Assembly: GCA_900752975.1 (NCBI GenBank)
Contig: CAADXH010000100.1
Location: 1 to 21,780 of the forward strand
From: Bacilli bacterium
GTDB taxonomy: Bacteria > Bacillota_I > Bacilli_A > ML615J-28 > CAG-313
Direction: 5' to 3'
DNA length: 21,780 nt
The position numbers and the translations under genes are program-made. The notes beneath the pieces are model-generated. The model made no database searches, was not told the origin of the DNA, and saw only the letters and a list, made by a program, of their open reading frames with translations. This document shows positions 1 through 7,714 of the stretch, piece after piece; position 1 is the stretch's first letter, and each line of letters starts with the position of its first letter.

Positions 1-42
1 TCCCCAATTGAATTCCTAGATAATTATAATAAAACCCATTAA
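1..42 (+). CDS. Possible 3' end of a transposase/integrase reading frame (partial)
   Basis: The first 14 codons of the plus strand are open and end at TAA, giving the tail SPIEFLDNYNKTH. A Ser/Thr-Pro-x-Glu-Phe/Tyr ending is typical of the C-terminus of DDE integrase-core transposases (IS3/IS150-like), and small inverted repeats follow at once, as at an element end. Thirteen residues are too few to be sure; it could be a chance open frame. The rest of the gene would lie left of the window. Confidence 0.2.
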   Translation, partial: SPIEFLDNYNKTH

Positions 43-48
43 TCTAGG

Positions 49-84
49 GCACAATTTTGTGCACGATGATTGACAAACCGTCAA
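49..84. repeat. Two short inverted repeats, possibly an element end
   Basis: GCACAA/TTGTGC (49-54 and 57-62) and TTGAC/GTCAA (70-74 and 80-84) lie just after the possible transposase tail. They could form part of a terminal inverted repeat or simply small hairpins. No second copy of this segment is visible in the window, so the assignment to an insertion sequence rests on position only. Confidence 0.25.
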
Positions 85-116
85 ATGTTAATAACACAAA
101 AAATATTATATATATT

Positions 117-142
117 AAAAGAAAGAACAGCCAAAGCTGTTC
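117..142 (-). terminator. Rho-independent terminator of the 148-738 lipoprotein gene
   Basis: A perfect 7-bp stem GAACAGC/GCTGTTC (125-131 and 136-142) with a 4-nt loop is followed on the minus strand by a T-rich run. It starts a few bases after the stop codon of the lipoprotein gene. Confidence 0.85.
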
Positions 143-147
143 AGTAT

Positions 148-738
148 TTATTCTTCTTCTGTTATTAATGTATAGTTAGAAAACTTATGTTTATAAATTC
201 CTACTGTACAGTTATAGTCTCTTGGTTTTCTAGGATCATCTTTGCTGTATCTACTTACAGTTATTTCGTACATTGTTTTATTTTCAACATCTTTTGTAAG
301 TGCATAAAAGATATGATAGAAACCCGATTTAACTAATCCTTCATCTTGTGGACTATCATACATCAAATAATCTTTTGGATCTTTAGATAAATGTAGGGTA
401 CGATGTAGTGTATACATTTCTTCATTACCATCGTATGCATAAAATTTATATATTTCTTTATTATCAAGCATTTTAAGAACTTCTACCACAAAATCATCAG
501 CGGATGCATTACTAGGTATATTCATATTACATTTTTTATATCTACTATCAGTAATGGATTTTACTTTGCAATAATCTTTCGCACCAGGAACTTTTGGTAA
601 ACCCGTAAGTCCCACTTCTGCTAATTCTTTGTTTGAAAAATATTGATATCTTATCATACATGATGTAAGAAATGTCATCGATAGTATCATCATAATAAAT
701 AAAGCGCTAATTTTGAATAATTTAATTTTTCCTTTCAT
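148..738 (-). CDS. Putative lipoprotein of unknown function
   Basis: The product is 196 residues. It starts with a basic, hydrophobic signal peptide and a lipobox LTSC with the lipidated cysteine at residue 27, so it should be exported by Sec, processed by signal peptidase II and anchored on the outer face of the membrane. The mature part is hydrophilic, rich in Tyr and Lys, and shows no motif I recognise. The start is supported by an AGGAG site a few bases upstream. The gene has its own promoter (763-791) and its own terminator (117-142), so it is monocistronic and separate from the frr operon behind it. A second, unrelated lipoprotein lies at 11222-11836. Function unknown. Confidence 0.85.
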   Translation of the reverse strand: MKGKIKLFKISALFIMMILSMTFLTSCMIRYQYFSNKELAEVGLTGLPKVPGAKDYCKVKSITDSRYKKCNMNIPSNASADDFVVEVLKMLDNKEIYKFYAYDGNEEMYTLHRTLHLSKDPKDYLMYDSPQDEGLVKSGFYHIFYALTKDVENKTMYEITVSRYSKDDPRKPRDYNCTVGIYKHKFSNYTLITEEE

Positions 739-762
739 ATTCTTCTTCTCCTTTACACTAAT

Positions 763-791
763 AGTATACTATCTATGCATTTTTTAAACAA
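763..791 (-). promoter_or_regulatory. Sigma-70/SigA promoter of the lipoprotein gene
   Basis: Minus-strand TTGTTT (-35, 786-791) and TATACT (-10, 763-768) are separated by exactly 17 bp and lie about 25 bp upstream of the start codon. Confidence 0.7.
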
Positions 792-842
792 TACCTTTTA
801 TACTAGATGGCATTTAATATGGACTAGGAGGCATAAATAAAA

Positions 843-874
843 AGTGAAAAACTCTTCCCAATATTTGAGAAGAG
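843..874 (-). terminator. Terminator of the rpsB-tsf-pyrH-frr operon
   Basis: An 8-bp stem (CTCTTCTC/GGGAAGAG on the minus strand, one G-U pair, 7-nt loop; arms 852-859 and 867-874) followed by five T's lies 12 bases after the frr stop. Confidence 0.85.
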
Positions 875-885
875 CTTAATACCTA

Positions 886-1440
886 CTAGATTGACATAAT
901 GTCAGATTCTTTAGTTTTAGCTAATTGATCTACTTTTGCGATAAAATCATCAGTTACTTTTTGAACTTTATCACTAGCACGTTTTACTTCATCTTCAGAA
1001 ACTCCATCTTTTTCAAGTTTCTTTAAAGCTTCCATTTGTTCACGGCGAATATTACGAATTGCTACTTTACAGTTTTCCGCATATTTTTTAGATTCTTTAA
1101 CTAATTCTTTTCTTGTTTGTTCTGTTAATGGAGCAATTGGAATTCTAATTAAATCACCATCATTTAGTGGATTAAATCCTAAATTAGCAGTTTGAATTGC
1201 TTTTTCAATTCCTCTTAAGATTGATTTGTCATAAGGTTTAATTACTATTGATTGAGGATCGGGAGCTGAAACATTAGCAATTTGGTTAATTGGCATTTGT
1301 GAACCATAATATTCAACTGTAACACCATTTAAAATGCTTGGATTAGCTTTACCAGTTCTAATACCAGTAAAATCTTTTTTAAGAGATTCAATTGACTTTT
1401 CCATTTTTTGTCCACATTGTTCAATAATTTCGTTTGTCAT
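886..1440 (-). CDS. frr: Ribosome recycling factor
   Basis: RRF acts with EF-G to split the post-termination ribosome and free the mRNA. The 184-residue length is the family norm. The family hallmarks are visible: RTGKANPSIL near residue 27, the VSAPDPQ segment, IRIPIAPLTEQTRKELVK in the middle, and a Lys-rich C-terminal helix (NIRREQMEALKKLEKDG). It is the last gene of the classical order rpsB-tsf-pyrH-frr, starts 21 bases after pyrH with a strong AGGAGG site, ends with TAG and is followed directly by a terminator. Nothing unusual in the protein. Confidence 0.97.
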   Translation of the reverse strand: MTNEIIEQCGQKMEKSIESLKKDFTGIRTGKANPSILNGVTVEYYGSQMPINQIANVSAPDPQSIVIKPYDKSILRGIEKAIQTANLGFNPLNDGDLIRIPIAPLTEQTRKELVKESKKYAENCKVAIRNIRREQMEALKKLEKDGVSEDEVKRASDKVQKVTDDFIAKVDQLAKTKESDIMSI

Positions 1441-1461
1441 TTTCTTTTCCTCCTATTTTCG

Positions 1462-2166
1462 TTATTTAGTAATTAATGTTCCAATTGTTGGTTCCTTAAC
1501 TACTCTAGTTATATTGCCTTTTACACTCATGTCAAAGACAATTATTTTTATATCATTTTCGTTACAAAGAGTTGCGGCAGTGAGATCCATAACGTGTAAA
1601 TGTTTGTTAATAACTTCATCATACGTTAAGGTATCAAATCTTTTGGCATTCTTGTTAACTCTAGGATCATCATCGTAAACGCCATCAACACCATTTTTGG
1701 CCATCAATATCATATCAGCACCAACTTCAGCAGCCCGAAGAGCAGCCGCAGTGTCAGTTGAAAAGAATGGACTTCCCGTACCACCACCAAAGATTACAAC
1801 CATATGATTGTCAAGATGGCTTAAAGCTTTTCTTCTAATATATGGTTCAGCAACACTTGGGGCTGAAAGTGAAGACATCACTCTTGTGTTTACGCCAAGA
1901 GATTCAAGAGCATTTTGAAGGGCAAGCGAATTAAGAATAGTTCCAAGCATACCCATATAATCGGCACTTGCTCTTTCCATTCCATTTTCTTCAGCATCAC
2001 GGCCACGCCAGATGTTGCCAGCTCCTACAACAATTCCTAAATCAATTCCTAGATCAACTAAGTTTTTTATTTCTTCAGCTATTTCTTTTACTTTTACAGC
2101 ATTAATACCAATTCCATTTTCACCTGATAAGGCTTCACCACTTAGTTTAAGAATGACTCTTTGCAT
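1462..2166 (-). CDS. pyrH: UMP kinase
   Basis: PyrH phosphorylates UMP to UDP with ATP in pyrimidine nucleotide synthesis; bacterial enzymes are hexamers of the amino-acid kinase fold, usually activated by GTP and inhibited by UTP. Length (234 residues) is normal. Visible family motifs are LKLSGEAL at the N-terminus, GIVVGAGNIWRGR around residue 45, ADYMGMLGTILNSLAL, the FGGGTGSPFFSTDTAAALRA glycine-rich segment, and AKNGVDGVYDDDPR. Placed between tsf and frr, 21 bases after tsf, with an AAGGAG site ahead of the ATG. Standard operon member. Confidence 0.97.
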   Translation of the reverse strand: MQRVILKLSGEALSGENGIGINAVKVKEIAEEIKNLVDLGIDLGIVVGAGNIWRGRDAEENGMERASADYMGMLGTILNSLALQNALESLGVNTRVMSSLSAPSVAEPYIRRKALSHLDNHMVVIFGGGTGSPFFSTDTAAALRAAEVGADMILMAKNGVDGVYDDDPRVNKNAKRFDTLTYDEVINKHLHVMDLTAATLCNENDIKIIVFDMSVKGNITRVVKEPTIGTLITK

Positions 2167-2187
2167 AATGATTCTCCTTTGGATTAA

Positions 2188-3087
2188 TTATTTATTTGCT
2201 TTTGCAGCAGCAGCTTGTGCAGCTACTTCAGCAGCGAAATCGTCATTACGTTTTTCCATTCCTTCACCAACTTCATAACGAACATATGCAACAGCAGCAC
2301 TGTTTTTGCTCTTTAAATATTGGCCAACTGTAATGCTTGGATCTTTAACGAATGGTTGATCAACTAAGCAGATTTCTTTTTTAAACTTAGCAAGACGACC
2401 CATAGCCATCTTTTCAATAATGTTAGCAGGTTTAGATGCATTAGCAGAATCATTTGCAATTTCAGCTTTAATAACTTCTGTTTCATGGTCTAAATCTTCT
2501 TGACTAATTGAAGCTTCATCAAGATAACGTGGATTGTACATTGCAACATGCATACAAATGTCTTTTGCTACTAAAGCATCAGTACCTTTAATTACAGATA
2601 CAACAACAATTTTACCACCATTGTGTTTATAAACACCAAATACTTCATCATCAGCTTTTTCAATTCTTACAACACGGCGAAGACTAATTTTTTCACCGAT
2701 AATAGCTGTTGCAGAAATAACTAAATTTTCAACTGTTTGTCCTTCGTATGTAGCTTCTAAAGCACATTTTTCACATGCAACATCGTTTGCAACACATGCA
2801 GCACCGATTTGGTGTAATAATGTTAAGAACTTTTCATTCTTTGCAACGAAGTCAGTTTCTGAATTTAATTCAAATAAATAAGCTTTATTACCATTAATTG
2901 CAACATCGCATAAACCTTCAGCAGCAATTCTTGATGCTTTTTTAGCAGCTTTTGCGATACCTTTTTCACGTAGCCAGTCAGCAGCTGCATTTAAATCGCC
3001 ATTACATTCTGTAAGAGCTTTTTTGCAGTCCATCATACCAGCACCAGTTTTTTCTCTTAATTCTTTAACTAGAGATGCACTAATCAT
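2188..3087 (-). CDS. tsf: Translation elongation factor Ts
   Basis: EF-Ts is the guanine-nucleotide exchange factor that regenerates EF-Tu-GTP. The 299-residue protein shows the N-terminal UBA-like domain with LREKTGAGMMDCKKAL, followed by GIAKAAKKASRIAAEGL and the core motif SETDFVAKNEKF that contacts the EF-Tu Mg/nucleotide region. A later segment, HVAMYNPRYL, corresponds to the second core subdomain. The gene starts 20 bases after rpsB with a GGAGG site and leads into pyrH. The C-terminus ends in an Ala-rich tail (AAQAAAAKANK). Confidence 0.97.
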   Translation of the reverse strand: MISASLVKELREKTGAGMMDCKKALTECNGDLNAAADWLREKGIAKAAKKASRIAAEGLCDVAINGNKAYLFELNSETDFVAKNEKFLTLLHQIGAACVANDVACEKCALEATYEGQTVENLVISATAIIGEKISLRRVVRIEKADDEVFGVYKHNGGKIVVVSVIKGTDALVAKDICMHVAMYNPRYLDEASISQEDLDHETEVIKAEIANDSANASKPANIIEKMAMGRLAKFKKEICLVDQPFVKDPSITVGQYLKSKNSAAVAYVRYEVGEGMEKRNDDFAAEVAAQAAAAKANK

Positions 3088-3107
3088 CAGTTATTCCTCC
3101 TAATGAA

Positions 3108-4028
3108 CTATTCTTCTTTATTTTCTACTGCTTCTTTAACTTCAGCAGCTTCTACTTTTTCTTCAACCTTAACAGGCACTTCTTCTACTTTTTCTTCAAC
3201 CTTAACAGGCACTTCTTCTACTTTTTCTTCAACTTTTTTTGCAGGACGAGGTTTACGAGGTTTTGCTTCTTTTGGAGTTCTAACTTCTTTTTGAACAGGT
3301 TCTTCTACTTTTTCTTCTTCTGGTAATACGTAAGGTTCAACAGCAACACCATTACCTTCAAGTACAGCATTAGCCATAACACCAACGATTAAACGAACTG
3401 CTCTTACACCATCATCGTTTGCAGGAATTACGTAATCAACATCATCTGGATCACAGTTTGTATCAACTAGTCCAAATACTGGAATGTGTAATTTACGAGC
3501 TTCAGCAACTGCATTGTGTTCAGTCTTAGGGTCTACTACAAATAGAGCGCCTGGAAGTTGTTGCATTTCTTTAATACCACTGAAGAAGCCTTCAAGTTTA
3601 GCTTGTTCTTTTTTATATCCAGCAACTTCTTTTTTAGTTAATTTTTCAAAAGTACCATCTTTTTCCATTTCTTCAATTCTGTATAATTTGGCAATTGATT
3701 TACGAACAGTTTTGAAGTTAGTCATAGTTCCGCCTAACCAACGTTTGTCAACATAATATTGACCAGCACGGATAGCTTCATCTTTAATGATGTCTTGAAT
3801 TTGTTTACGTGTTCCTACGAATAATACTTTCGCATTATTGTTACGAACGATTTCAACCATTGCAGCATAAGCTTCTTCAATCTTATCTGCAGTTTTTTGT
3901 AAGTCAATGATGTATACACCATTTCTTGCATTAAAAATATACTCTTTCATCTTAGGGTTCCAACGGCGAGTATGATGACCGAAATGAACTCCTGCTTCTA
4001 GTAATTGCTTCATTGTAACTACTGGCAT
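3108..4028 (-). CDS. rpsB: Small ribosomal subunit protein uS2 with acidic/basic C-terminal tail
   Basis: uS2 is the late-joining protein of the 30S subunit. Family signatures are the start MPVVTMKQLLEAGVHFGHHT, the RRWNPKMKEYIF segment, FVGTRKQ and KRWLGGTMTNF. The conserved domain ends near residue 230, after which a tail of about 75 residues rich in Glu, Lys, Val and Pro follows; typical bacterial uS2 is about 230-260 residues, so this one (306) is longer. The tail contains an 11-residue unit (VEEKVEEVPVK) repeated at the DNA level with a 33-bp period. It is the first gene of its operon with a promoter at 4145-4173, a structured leader of about 110 nt, and TAG as stop codon. Confidence 0.96.
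   Translation of the reverse strand: MPVVTMKQLLEAGVHFGHHTRRWNPKMKEYIFNARNGVYIIDLQKTADKIEEAYAAMVEIVRNNNAKVLFVGTRKQIQDIIKDEAIRAGQYYVDKRWLGGTMTNFKTVRKSIAKLYRIEEMEKDGTFEKLTKKEVAGYKKEQAKLEGFFSGIKEMQQLPGALFVVDPKTEHNAVAEARKLHIPVFGLVDTNCDPDDVDYVIPANDDGVRAVRLIVGVMANAVLEGNGVAVEPYVLPEEEKVEEPVQKEVRTPKEAKPRKPRPAKKVEEKVEEVPVKVEEKVEEVPVKVEEKVEAAEVKEAVENKEE
3151..3233 (-). repeat. 33-bp in-frame tandem repeat in the rpsB tail (about 2.5 copies)
   Basis: Units begin at 3151, 3184 and 3217; the first two are identical over 33 bp and the third matches for 17 bp. Each encodes 11 residues, so changes in copy number keep the frame. The unit translates to an acidic/basic Val-Pro-Lys-Glu segment. Confidence 0.9.
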
Positions 4029-4138
4029 TTTAAATTTCCTTCTTTCTTTTTATTTTGTTTGGCCGCCAAAAGAGTCCACGTACACCGCCACTAATGCACT
4101 AGACGACGCACTCATCTTTTGTGTGTATTTTTTTGCCA
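4029..4138 (-). promoter_or_regulatory. Structured 5' leader of rpsB, candidate uS2 autoregulatory element
   Basis: The roughly 110-nt untranslated leader between the promoter and the rpsB start is richer in G than its surroundings and can fold. CAAAAGA pairs perfectly with TCTTTTG 50 nt further on, and an upstream TACAC can pair with GTGTA lying inside that loop, giving either a pseudoknot or two alternative structures. An AGTGC/GCATT hairpin lies in the loop. Autoregulatory leaders are known ahead of rpsB in several bacterial groups; whether this one belongs to a described family cannot be told by eye. Confidence 0.4.
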
Positions 4139-4144
4139 TTTGAT

Positions 4145-4173
4145 ATTTTACCACATTTTTGTTTTTTTAGCAA
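4145..4173 (-). promoter_or_regulatory. SigA promoter of the rpsB operon, extended -10
   Basis: Minus-strand TTGCTA (4168-4173), a 17-bp A-rich spacer and TAAAAT (4145-4150), with TG one base upstream of the -10 (extended -10). It fits a strongly expressed ribosomal operon. Confidence 0.75.
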
Positions 4174-4211
4174 CTAATATCACTTATAATTTACTAACTT
4201 CTAAGTAGTTT

Positions 4212-4244
4212 AAAAGGATACACTAAATTTAAGTATATCCTTTT
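4212..4244 (-). terminator. Terminator of the trmFO-xerC-GNAT operon
   Basis: Perfect 9-bp stem AAAAGGATA/TATCCTTTT (4212-4220 and 4236-4244) with T-runs on both sides, 12 bases after the acetyltransferase stop. It could work in both directions, but only minus-strand transcription reaches it from a gene here. Confidence 0.75.
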
Positions 4245-4255
4245 ATTAATTACTA

Positions 4256-4729
4256 TTAACATTTTTTCATTAAAGTAACAAAGGTTAATCCCTCATGTTC
4301 TTCTTCAGTATCAATTATTTCAAAACCTAGATGTTTATAAAATTCTAGATTATATTCTTCTTGAAGAATTGTATCAACATACCATGTTTTAACTTGAGGA
4401 TTTTGACTAATAAAGTATTTTAATACTTCCGTACCATAACCTAGAGATTGATAACCATTTCGTAAATAAAATTGTGCAATCTGCATTATTTCAGGACTAT
4501 CAAGTTCAAACCCAAAGATTCCTCCAATTATTTCATTTTTATCACAATCTATGATTTTATAATATTGTCCAAAACGATATTTAATGTTAAATTCCATACG
4601 ATGCAAACTCATATGATAGGGGTTAGTATCAAAATCTCCATATTTATCGGCATATTTTTTGAATGCTTCTTTTTGAATTTTAAGCATTATTTTTGCATCT
4701 TCTAGTTGTACTTTTAAAAGTTTAATCAT
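4256..4729 (-). CDS. GNAT family N-acetyltransferase
   Basis: A 157-residue single-domain GNAT protein: acetyl-CoA would donate its acetyl group to an unknown amine. The acetyl-CoA pyrophosphate loop (motif A, R/Q-x-x-G-x-G/A) is visible as QSLGYGTEVLKYF around residue 96, preceded by the beta-4 strand (IAQFYLRNGY) and followed by the motif B region NLEFYKHLGFEI, where the Tyr of FYKHLGF is the usual general acid. It starts 28 bases after xerC with an AAGGAGAG site and has no promoter of its own that I can see, so it is probably the last gene of trmFO-xerC-GNAT. In B. subtilis the trmFO-xerC pair is followed by hslVU and codY, so this neighbour is lineage-specific. Substrate unknown. Confidence 0.85.
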   Translation of the reverse strand: MIKLLKVQLEDAKIMLKIQKEAFKKYADKYGDFDTNPYHMSLHRMEFNIKYRFGQYYKIIDCDKNEIIGGIFGFELDSPEIMQIAQFYLRNGYQSLGYGTEVLKYFISQNPQVKTWYVDTILQEEYNLEFYKHLGFEIIDTEEEHEGLTFVTLMKKC

Positions 4730-4757
4730 AATCTCTCCTTAATTTTCGTCTTTTTAA

Positions 4758-5768
4758 TTAACGATTATTTCCTTGTTGTCTTGGATGATTTTCCATATAT
4801 GACTTCTTTAATTGTTCTTTTGATACATGTGTATAAATCTGTGTACTCGATAAATTAGCGTGTCCTAGCATTTCTTGAACACTTCTTAAATCAGCACCAC
4901 CATCAAGTAAATGGGTCGCAAATGTATGTCTAAGCATGTGAGGATGAACATGTGTATGCTCTGCAGCATGATCAATAATATTATCTAAAATTACCCTTAC
5001 TCCTCTTGTTGTAAGCGGTCCACCACGATGATTTACAAGTAAAAAATCATTGTTTTCTAGTTCACATTTTAAGACAAGTTCCGGTCTTGCGACTTCAATA
5101 TATTCTCTTAAAGCTTTCACAATGTGTTGATTCATTGGCACGTATCTTTCTTTATGTCCTTTACCAAACACCTTAATCATTTCATTACTATAATCAATAT
5201 CACTAGGGGCAAGACTACACAATTCACTAACACGGAGTCCAGAACCATATAATAATTCCATAATCAACATATCGCGTTTACCGATTGCGGTAGAGGTATC
5301 AATTGAATTAAAAATATTATTTATCTCATTTGGATATAGTACTTTCGGTAAAACTTTATCTGCTTTAGGAGTTTCAATTGTTTCAAAAGGATTATCATCG
5401 ACTATTCCTTCACGTTCAAGGTAGCGATAAAACGTTCTTAAGCTTGAAAGTTTTCTAGCTATACTTTTCTTTTTTAACCCTTCTGTCGTAGATAAATATG
5501 ATAAATAATATCTTGGAACATTTGTTTTAGTAACCGTTAATAAGTTACCAAAATTATCACCTTTTAAGTATTCATAAAAGTCTTCAATATCTTTTATGTA
5601 ATTTATAACAGTATAATTAGAGTAGTTTCTTTCTACCGCTAAGTAATTACGATACATTTCAATTGCTTCAAGTGATCTATCTACCTTTTCTTCTTTTTTG
5701 GTTTCTACTTGTTTTTTAGTTTTAACCGTAGGTCTGACATTTTTTCTGATCATCGGTCTTTTATTCAT
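4758..5768 (-). CDS. xerC: Site-specific tyrosine recombinase XerC/CodV type
   Basis: Tyrosine recombinase that, with a partner such as XerD, should resolve chromosome dimers at dif. The full catalytic set is visible: Arg179 (GSGLRVSEL), Lys203 (FGKGHKERYVP), His277 and Arg280 (HPHMLRHTFATHLL), His303 (MLGHANLSS) and nucleophile Tyr312 (QIYTHVS). The N-terminal SAM-like core-binding domain spans about 32-135. Residues 1-30 form a Lys-rich extension that most XerC proteins lack; the start is supported by AAAGGAG ten bases upstream. The gene overlaps the end of trmFO by 8 bases. The trmFO-xerC order matches B. subtilis gid-codV, which favours XerC over XerD or a phage integrase. Confidence 0.93.
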   Translation of the reverse strand: MNKRPMIRKNVRPTVKTKKQVETKKEEKVDRSLEAIEMYRNYLAVERNYSNYTVINYIKDIEDFYEYLKGDNFGNLLTVTKTNVPRYYLSYLSTTEGLKKKSIARKLSSLRTFYRYLEREGIVDDNPFETIETPKADKVLPKVLYPNEINNIFNSIDTSTAIGKRDMLIMELLYGSGLRVSELCSLAPSDIDYSNEMIKVFGKGHKERYVPMNQHIVKALREYIEVARPELVLKCELENNDFLLVNHRGGPLTTRGVRVILDNIIDHAAEHTHVHPHMLRHTFATHLLDGGADLRSVQEMLGHANLSSTQIYTHVSKEQLKKSYMENHPRQQGNNR

Positions 5769-7053
5769 CTTTTAGATACTCCTTTATTTTAAGAAGAGCA
5801 CGATTAGCATACGCTAGTTTTCTTTCCTTCTTTTTAGTAGCATCGCTTAATGGAGTAAAAATACCAAAATTTACATTCATTGGATTAAATTCTACGTGTG
5901 GTGTGCTAATATAACAAGCGAGAGCACCTAAAGCAGTTGTACTATCTAAATCGAGAATACTTTTACCATCTAGTACTCTTGCCATATTAATACCTGCTAC
6001 AAGCCCACTTGCAGCCGATTCGACATATCCTTCAACGCCTGTCATTTGACCAGCAAAAAAGATATTTGGATCTTTAATTAATTGATAACCTTTGTTTAAT
6101 AGCTTTGGTGAATTAATATATGTGTTGCGATGCATTACTCCATATCTCACAATTTCAGCATGTTCTAGTCCTGGAATTAACGCAAGTAATTTCTTTTGTT
6201 CGCCAAACTTCAAGTGTGTTTGAAAGCCAACAATATTATATAAGGTCTTTTCTTTATTATCTTCACGAAGTTGTACTACAGCATATGGCCAACGTCCGGT
6301 TCTTGGGTCATCAAGTCCAACCGGTTTCATCGGTCCAAACAATAAAGTTTGTTTTCCTCTTTTGGCCATATCTTCAACTGGCATACAGCCTTCAAATACT
6401 TTCATTTCAAATTCATGAGGAATAACTGCATCAGCATGAATTAAAAAGTCATAGAAGGCCTCAAATTCTTCTTTATTCATTGGACAATTAATATAGGCAG
6501 CTTCTCCTTTATTATATCTTGAAGCAATAAAGGCCTTACTCATATCAATTGATTCTTTGGTTACGATTGGAGCAACAGCATCAAAAAAATACATATAATC
6601 ATGTCCAAGAAGTTTACCAATTTCTTCATGAAAGCTATCACTTGTTAAAGGTCCACTAGCAATAATAACTGGTCCTTCTGGTATCTTTGTTACTTCCTCA
6701 TTAATAATTGTAACGTTATTCATTTCTTTTAGGGTATTTGTGATATAATCTGAAAACTTTGTTCTATCTACTGCAAGAGCACCACCGGCTTCAACTCTTG
6801 TTTCATCGGCAGCCTTCATAATGAGTGAATCAAACTGTCTCATTTCTTCCTTTAGTAGTCCCACCGCATTTTCAATACTTGCGGCACGAAGAGAATTACT
6901 ACATATCATTTCTGCGAATCCCCCAGTTTGGTGAGCTGGGGTCATTTTACCTGGGCGCATTTCATATAATGTTACTTCATATCCTCTTTTCGCAAGTTGA
7001 TATGTTGCCTCACTTCCCGCAAATCCTGCTCCTATTACTGTAACGTGTTTCAT
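5761..7053 (-). CDS. trmFO: Folate/FAD-dependent tRNA (uracil-54-C5)-methyltransferase
   Basis: TrmFO makes ribothymidine at position 54 of the tRNA T-loop using 5,10-methylenetetrahydrofolate as carbon donor and FADH2 as reductant. The 430-residue protein opens with an FAD-binding GAGFAGSEA loop (residues 8-16) and EMRP after the second strand. Cys51 (MICSNSLR) and Cys223 (FEGCMPVE) match the two functional cysteines known from the B. subtilis enzyme. FFAGQMTGVEGYVESAASG near residue 330 is the second FAD-binding signature. Start supported by AAGGCGGTG. It heads the operon with xerC, overlapping it by 8 bases, which suggests coupled translation. Confidence 0.96.
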   Translation of the reverse strand: MKHVTVIGAGFAGSEATYQLAKRGYEVTLYEMRPGKMTPAHQTGGFAEMICSNSLRAASIENAVGLLKEEMRQFDSLIMKAADETRVEAGGALAVDRTKFSDYITNTLKEMNNVTIINEEVTKIPEGPVIIASGPLTSDSFHEEIGKLLGHDYMYFFDAVAPIVTKESIDMSKAFIASRYNKGEAAYINCPMNKEEFEAFYDFLIHADAVIPHEFEMKVFEGCMPVEDMAKRGKQTLLFGPMKPVGLDDPRTGRWPYAVVQLREDNKEKTLYNIVGFQTHLKFGEQKKLLALIPGLEHAEIVRYGVMHRNTYINSPKLLNKGYQLIKDPNIFFAGQMTGVEGYVESAASGLVAGINMARVLDGKSILDLDSTTALGALACYISTPHVEFNPMNVNFGIFTPLSDATKKKERKLAYANRALLKIKEYLKDE

Positions 7054-7074
7054 AATATCACCGCCTTATTATAT

Positions 7075-7083
7075 ATTATATCA
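7075..7083 (-). promoter_or_regulatory. Extended -10 promoter of trmFO-xerC-GNAT
   Basis: Minus-strand TGATATAAT matches the extended -10 consensus TGnTATAAT. The -35 region is poor, which is usual for extended -10 promoters. About 22 bp upstream of the trmFO start. The rest of the gap, 7084-7220, is AT-rich and shows nothing I can name. Confidence 0.55.
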
Positions 7084-7220
7084 CGATTAAATCTTTTTTA
7101 AAAGAAAATCACTTTATGCGATATTTGCAAATCATTAAAAGTTTACTTAAATTAATAACTATATATATTCTATATTAATGTAACCATCTTTCTTATTTAT
7201 AATATGACTACTATAATAAT

Positions 7221-7242
7221 AAAAAGCCTCTACGGGCTTTTT
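7221..7242 (-). terminator. Terminator of the LysM gene
   Basis: Perfect 8-bp stem AAAAAGCC/GGCTTTTT (7221-7228 and 7235-7242) with a 6-nt loop, overlapping the stop codon of the LysM gene and ending in T's on the minus strand. Confidence 0.8.
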
Positions 7243-7714
7243 ATAATACAATTTTACTTCCAGCTTTTAACCATGATGAAGAATTAGATCTCAACAAGTC
7301 TTCAGCTGAACGATTAGTTTTTGATAGAATAGATTCAACAGTATCATCTTGTTTTACTATATACTTACTACTACGTGGTATTTTAACAATTTGATTACCA
7401 GTAAGATTTAATAATCCAAAGTCATTATATAAGCCAAGTGTTACTGGATCAATATCAAACTTTTTACCAATACTTTCAATTGTATCACCAGTTTTTGTGA
7501 TATAATCTTCAAAATAATATTCAACACTTTCTTTTTTCATCTTTGGCACTAATAAGACTTGACCAGGATATATTACCGTAGATGTAAGCATATTGACGTC
7601 TGTTAATTCATTGACCGATGTTTTATATGCTTTTGCGATAGTATATAGGGTATCTCCTTTTTTTACGGTATATTCTTCATATTCTACTCTTAAACTATAA
7701 TCTTGAAAATCCAT
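7241..7714 (-). CDS. Triple LysM-domain protein without signal peptide
   Basis: The product from the preferred ATG is 157 residues and consists almost wholly of three LysM domains, at about 14-58 (YTVKKGDTLYTIAKAY ... IYPGQVLLVP), 70-113 (ITKTGDTIESIGKKF ... LTGNQIVKIP) and 117-157 (YIVKQDDTVESILSKT ... LKAGSKIVL). LysM binds N-acetylglucosamine-containing glycans such as peptidoglycan or, in sporeformers, assembles on the spore coat. There is no signal peptide, membrane segment or enzymatic domain, so how it would reach a glycan is unclear. I chose the internal ATG at 7714 because GAGGAGGG stands five bases ahead of it; an upstream ATG (7753) would add 13 residues but has no ribosome-binding site. 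Single gene with its own terminator; no convincing promoter seen. Confidence 0.85.
   Translation of the reverse strand: MDFQDYSLRVEYEEYTVKKGDTLYTIAKAYKTSVNELTDVNMLTSTVIYPGQVLLVPKMKKESVEYYFEDYITKTGDTIESIGKKFDIDPVTLGLYNDFGLLNLTGNQIVKIPRSSKYIVKQDDTVESILSKTNRSAEDLLRSNSSSWLKAGSKIVL

Noticed and set aside
3103..3294. Plus-strand Ser/Thr-rich repeat protein opposite rpsB
   Set aside because: It is the antisense of the Glu/Lys-rich rpsB tail; repeat composition alone produces it.
4758..5768. Phage or transposon integrase
   Set aside because: The trmFO-xerC order with 8-base overlap and lack of mobile-element features mark it as the housekeeping recombinase.
7107..7180. Short plus-strand frame in the trmFO/LysM gap (about 20 codons)
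   Set aside because: No ribosome-binding site, very short and highly AT-rich; expected by chance.
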